This document shows positions 5,563-7,721 of a stretch of DNA of 7,721 bases, piece by piece. Position 1 is the first letter of the stretch; each line of letters opens with the position of its first letter. The stretch lies in assembly GCA_035550735.1 (NCBI GenBank), contig DASZOM010000028.1:1-7721 (forward strand), written 5' to 3'. Under the pieces are notes generated by a model. That model searched no databases. It was given only the letters and a program-made list of their open reading frames with translations, and was not told where the DNA came from. Origin of the DNA: JANQRA01 sp035550735 (GTDB lineage: Bacteria; Actinomycetota; Acidimicrobiia; Spongiisociales; ZC4RG35). A program made the translations under genes and the position numbers.

Positions 5563-6558
5563 GTGAGGAGCAGACCCAAGGTGGCGATAGTCGGGACACG
5601 ATTCCTCGATTTCGACGTCGAACGCGAGGTGCTGGGTGACGTAGAGCTCACCTCCGGCCCCGGCCACAGCGCCGCCGAGATCCTCGAAGTGGCGACCGGG
5701 GCTGACGTCATCCTCGCCGGGGCGGCACCCGTTTTCGATGCGGCGACCCTCCAGGCTCTCGGCTGCCGTGCCATCGTCCGGCTCGGCGTCGGGATCGACG
5801 GGGTGGACCTCGACACCGCCCGCTCGCTGGGGATGTGGGTGGCCAACGTCCCCGACTACGGGACCGACGCGGTGGCGCTGCACACGGTCACACTGATCCT
5901 GGCCTCCCTGCGCCGCCTCACCCAGGCCGACCGCGACCTGCGGGAAGGGTCATGGGGCGTCTCCGGCCTCCGTCCACTGCATCTACCCGCAGCCCTCACC
6001 GTTGGCGTGGTGGGCGTGGGTCGGATCGGGCGCCGGGTCGTCGGCATGCTGGGTGGAATCGGCTTCAGGCGCTTCCTCGTGGCCGACCCGATGATCGACC
6101 AGGCACACCTTGGACACGCTCTCGGGGACGTCGATGCACGGCTGGTGGAGCTGCCCGACCTGCTCGGCGCCGCCGACGTGGTGACCTTGCATGCTCCCCC
6201 GCCAACCGGGCGGCACCTCATAGGGTCCGACGAGCTCGGCCTGATGCGGGAGAGCTCGATCCTGGTCAACACGGCGCGTGGCGCCCTCATCGACACCAAC
6301 GCCCTCGTCACAGCCCTCTCCGCCGGCCGGCCGGCGTTGGCGGCACTCGACGTCTTCGAGCGCGAGCCGCCCGACGTGTCCGTGTTCGACGATGTCTCCG
6401 ATCGTGTGATCCTCACACCACACATGTCCTGGTACACCGAAGAGAGCGAGCTCGCACTTCGACGTCAGGCGGCGGCCGAGGCGCGCCGGATCCTCGACTC
6501 GGAGCCGCCCCTCCATCCCGTGGTGACACCGGAGGGGGCAGGGGTGGGCTCGACATGA
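5563..6558 (+). CDS. D-2-hydroxyacid dehydrogenase (CtBP-like)
   Basis: A 331-residue NAD-dependent D-isomer-specific 2-hydroxyacid dehydrogenase that interconverts a 2-oxoacid and its D-2-hydroxyacid, expected in the cytosol. The substrate domain covers about 1-105 with RLGVGIDGVD (73-82). The NAD domain has GVGRIG (151-156). The catalytic triad is visible: Arg239 in NTARG, Glu268 in FEREPP and His287 in LTPHMSWYTEES. The SWYTEES context resembles C-terminal-binding-protein-like members rather than phosphoglycerate dehydrogenase; no ACT domain is present. Start is GTG at 5563, matching the leaderless promoter; GTG at 5581, with GAGGAG ten bases upstream, is an alternative that would trim six residues. 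It is first in an operon and overlaps the creatininase-family gene by ATGA. A sugar-acid or keto-acid intermediate is the likely substrate given its partners, but the specific one is unknown. Confidence 0.92.
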   Translation: MRSRPKVAIVGTRFLDFDVEREVLGDVELTSGPGHSAAEILEVATGADVILAGAAPVFDAATLQALGCRAIVRLGVGIDGVDLDTARSLGMWVANVPDYGTDAVALHTVTLILASLRRLTQADRDLREGSWGVSGLRPLHLPAALTVGVVGVGRIGRRVVGMLGGIGFRRFLVADPMIDQAHLGHALGDVDARLVELPDLLGAADVVTLHAPPPTGRHLIGSDELGLMRESSILVNTARGALIDTNALVTALSAGRPALAALDVFEREPPDVSVFDDVSDRVILTPHMSWYTEESELALRRQAAAEARRILDSEPPLHPVVTPEGAGVGST

Positions 6559-7319
6559 CCAGCAGATCCATCTACGACCTGACGTCGCCCCAGGTGGCCG
6601 AGATGCTGGAAGGGAACGGTCTGGTGGTGATTCCCTTCGGGAGCGTCGAGCAACACGGACCGCATCTCCCCGCCGGCACCGACACCATGGCGGCCGACCT
6701 CGTCGCAGCCGAGCTCGCCGACCTCCTCGACGGCCTGGTCGTCCCGGGCGGCCCTTACGGCGTCACCCCCATCCACGCCGGTCACGCGGGCACGATCTCG
6801 CTCAGTCGTGACGTGTTCGAGGCATATGTGCTCAACATCTGTGACGAGATGGTGGCGATGGGTGCCCGGACTCTCGTCTTCGTCAATTGGCACGAGGGCA
6901 ACATCGCATCACTCGACGCGGTCGCCACCGACCTGCAGACCGACAACGACCACGTCCTCGTGGTCACCGCCCACGCCTGCTACGTGGCGCAACGGATATT
7001 CGCCTCTGACGGAGGGGAGCTCACCCATGGCGGCGGGATCGAGACCTTGGCGGTCCTCGCCCACGATCCGGAGCTGGTCCGCCTCGACCAAGCGGGCGAG
7101 CCGACCCGGCCGGAAGGCGCCGAGGAGCTCGACGCGATGCGACGGTCCCGCGAGGTGTACGGCTACATCACCGACGTCACCGAGCTCGCCGAGGAAGGCT
7201 GGTACGGGAACCCGGCCTGGGCGGACGGCGAGCGAGCCGCCGGATTCGCCAGGGCCGTCGCCAACGAGATCGCCGTCGCGGTCCGGTCGATCCTGAAGAT
7301 GAGAAGAGGTGAGACGTGA
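6555..7319 (+). CDS. Creatininase-family metal-dependent hydrolase
   Basis: A 254-residue protein of the creatininase (creatinine amidohydrolase) family, two-metal enzymes that open cyclic amides or, in some pathways, cyclic ketones. Metal-binding signatures are clear: SVEQHGPHLPAGTD (30-43) with Glu32, His34 and Asp43, then NWHEGN (111-116) with His113, and HGGGIET (158-164) with Glu163. The usual NGHGGN is here NWHEGN, a bulkier variant at the active site. No signal peptide is seen. The ATG at 6555 overlaps the preceding stop as ATGA, and this 254-residue length is standard; an in-frame extension back to 5835 only reads the other strand-frame of the dehydrogenase. It overlaps the cupin gene by GTGA. 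Known relatives include creatininase, MftE of mycofactocin maturation, a formamidopyrimidine deformylase and the diketo-inositol hydrolase IolN. Mycofactocin partners are absent, so a catabolic hydrolase is preferred. Confidence 0.92.
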   Translation: MTSRSIYDLTSPQVAEMLEGNGLVVIPFGSVEQHGPHLPAGTDTMAADLVAAELADLLDGLVVPGGPYGVTPIHAGHAGTISLSRDVFEAYVLNICDEMVAMGARTLVFVNWHEGNIASLDAVATDLQTDNDHVLVVTAHACYVAQRIFASDGGELTHGGGIETLAVLAHDPELVRLDQAGEPTRPEGAEELDAMRRSREVYGYITDVTELAEEGWYGNPAWADGERAAGFARAVANEIAVAVRSILKMRRGET

Positions 7320-7721
7320 CGGTCGTCCGCCCGGACGAGCTCGAATTTCGCGACTTCCCGGGACGGGCGACCTCCGACCCCTTCCGGGCCGCCGGCCAGG
7401 GCGCCTCCACGGTGCGCCAGGTAGTGATCGAGCACGTTCCCTCCCGTTCCCCCCACCTCCATCCGAACAGCGAGGAGATCGTGCACGTGGTCACCGGGAC
7501 CGGCCGGGTGTGGCTCGACGGCGTCTTTCACCCGGTGGGCCCGGGGTCGTGGTATCGGATACCGGCCAGAACCCCCCACGCCACCCTGGCCGACCCCGGC
7601 CAGCGCATGACACTCGTCTGCTTCTTCCCCCACGACGACTTCGCCAACAACATCGAGGAGCTGGAAATGGTCATCGAGTCGGACTCGCCAGATCGAGCGA
7701 ACCCAGGGTTGGGGGGGGGGG
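7316..7721 (+). CDS. Single-domain cupin protein, 3' end cut by the window
   Basis: At least 135 residues of a small cupin fold protein. Motif 1 is present as HLHPNSEE...G, with metal ligands His47, His49 and Glu54 and Gly61 at the canonical spacing. Motif 2 is GSWYRIPARTPH, with Gly77, Pro83 and His88. All four expected metal ligands are therefore present, so it could be an isomerase, dioxygenase, epimerase or a metal-dependent small-molecule sensor. Start is GTG at 7316, overlapping the previous stop by GTGA, with AGAGGTGAG just upstream as ribosome binding site; the overlap indicates translational coupling and the same operon. No stop codon is reached. The last residues come from the terminal G run and should not be trusted, but the cupin barrel itself seems complete by about residue 110. 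Its place beside a creatininase-family hydrolase and dehydrogenases suggests a catabolic step. Confidence 0.85.
   Translation, partial: MTVVRPDELEFRDFPGRATSDPFRAAGQGASTVRQVVIEHVPSRSPHLHPNSEEIVHVVTGTGRVWLDGVFHPVGPGSWYRIPARTPHATLADPGQRMTLVCFFPHDDFANNIEELEMVIESDSPDRANPGLGGG
7711..7721. other. Terminal run of 11 G, probable assembly artefact
   Basis: The window ends in 11 consecutive G bases, directly after the palindromic AACCCAGGGTT (7700-7710). Such a terminal run at a contig edge is typical of poly-G calls from two-colour sequencing chemistry. It falls inside the open cupin frame and would encode Gly residues that are probably not real. Confidence 0.6.

Noticed and set aside
5835..6554. An in-frame 240-residue extension upstream of the creatininase-family gene (giving 494 residues).
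   Set aside because: It overlaps the well-supported hydroxyacid dehydrogenase in another frame, has a low-complexity Arg/Pro/Gly composition, and the ATG at 6555 with the ATGA overlap gives the normal family length.
6555..7319. Assignment as mycofactocin protein MftE.
   Set aside because: No mycofactocin precursor, radical SAM or other mft genes are in the window, and the neighbours are catabolic dehydrogenases.

Overview
The window is high-GC, densely coding bacterial DNA. It carries seven protein genes, all of enzyme families, and no RNA gene, transposase, CRISPR or phage gene. Strong G/C bias at third codon positions, frequent GTG starts, TANNNT-type -10 boxes placed directly in front of start codons (leaderless-style promoters) and 4-base ATGA/GTGA gene overlaps all suggest an actinobacterium, perhaps of an Acidimicrobiia-like environmental lineage. 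That placement is inference. The last 11 bases are a pure G run, so the right edge looks like a raw contig end.

Layout: (1) 46-945, minus strand, a cytosolic alpha/beta hydrolase. It diverges from (2) 1066-2028, plus strand, a zinc-free quinone oxidoreductase-type dehydrogenase that may be preceded by a 9-codon leader ORF. (3) 2093-4363, minus strand, a xanthine dehydrogenase/CoxL-type molybdopterin-binding large subunit that converges on gene 2 and has no partner subunits in view. (4) 4528-5517, plus strand, a Gfo/Idh/MocA-type NAD(P)-dependent sugar/cyclitol dehydrogenase, divergent from gene 3. (5-7) A tight plus-strand operon: a CtBP-like D-2-hydroxyacid dehydrogenase (5563-6558), a creatininase-family amidohydrolase/hydrolase (6555-7319) and a single-domain cupin that runs off the window (7316-7721).

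The most informative signal is non-coding. Two perfect 12-bp palindromes, GCAATCGATTGC (4398-4409) and GCAAACGTTTGC (5532-5543), fit the LacI/PurR-like pattern GCAANCGNTTGC and overlap the core promoters of gene 3 and of the operon 5-7. A third, degenerate copy (1012-1023, 10 of 12 bases identical to the 5532 site) lies between genes 1 and 2. It sits at exactly the same distance from its -10 box as the 5532 site does. All three intergenic control regions therefore seem to share one LacI-family regulator, which is not in the window. A separate 12-bp inverted repeat and an 8-bp stem-loop lie in front of gene 4.

Together this looks like a catabolic regulon for a hydroxylated ring compound, sugar acid or cyclitol: redox steps by Gfo/Idh, hydroxyacid, quinone-oxidoreductase-type and molybdenum enzymes, and hydrolytic steps by the creatininase-family protein and the alpha/beta hydrolase. 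The substrate cannot be read from the sequence. A loose precedent is the Thermotoga maritima inositol pathway, in which a creatininase-family hydrolase (IolN) opens a diketo-inositol made by a Gfo/Idh dehydrogenase and a second dehydrogenase.
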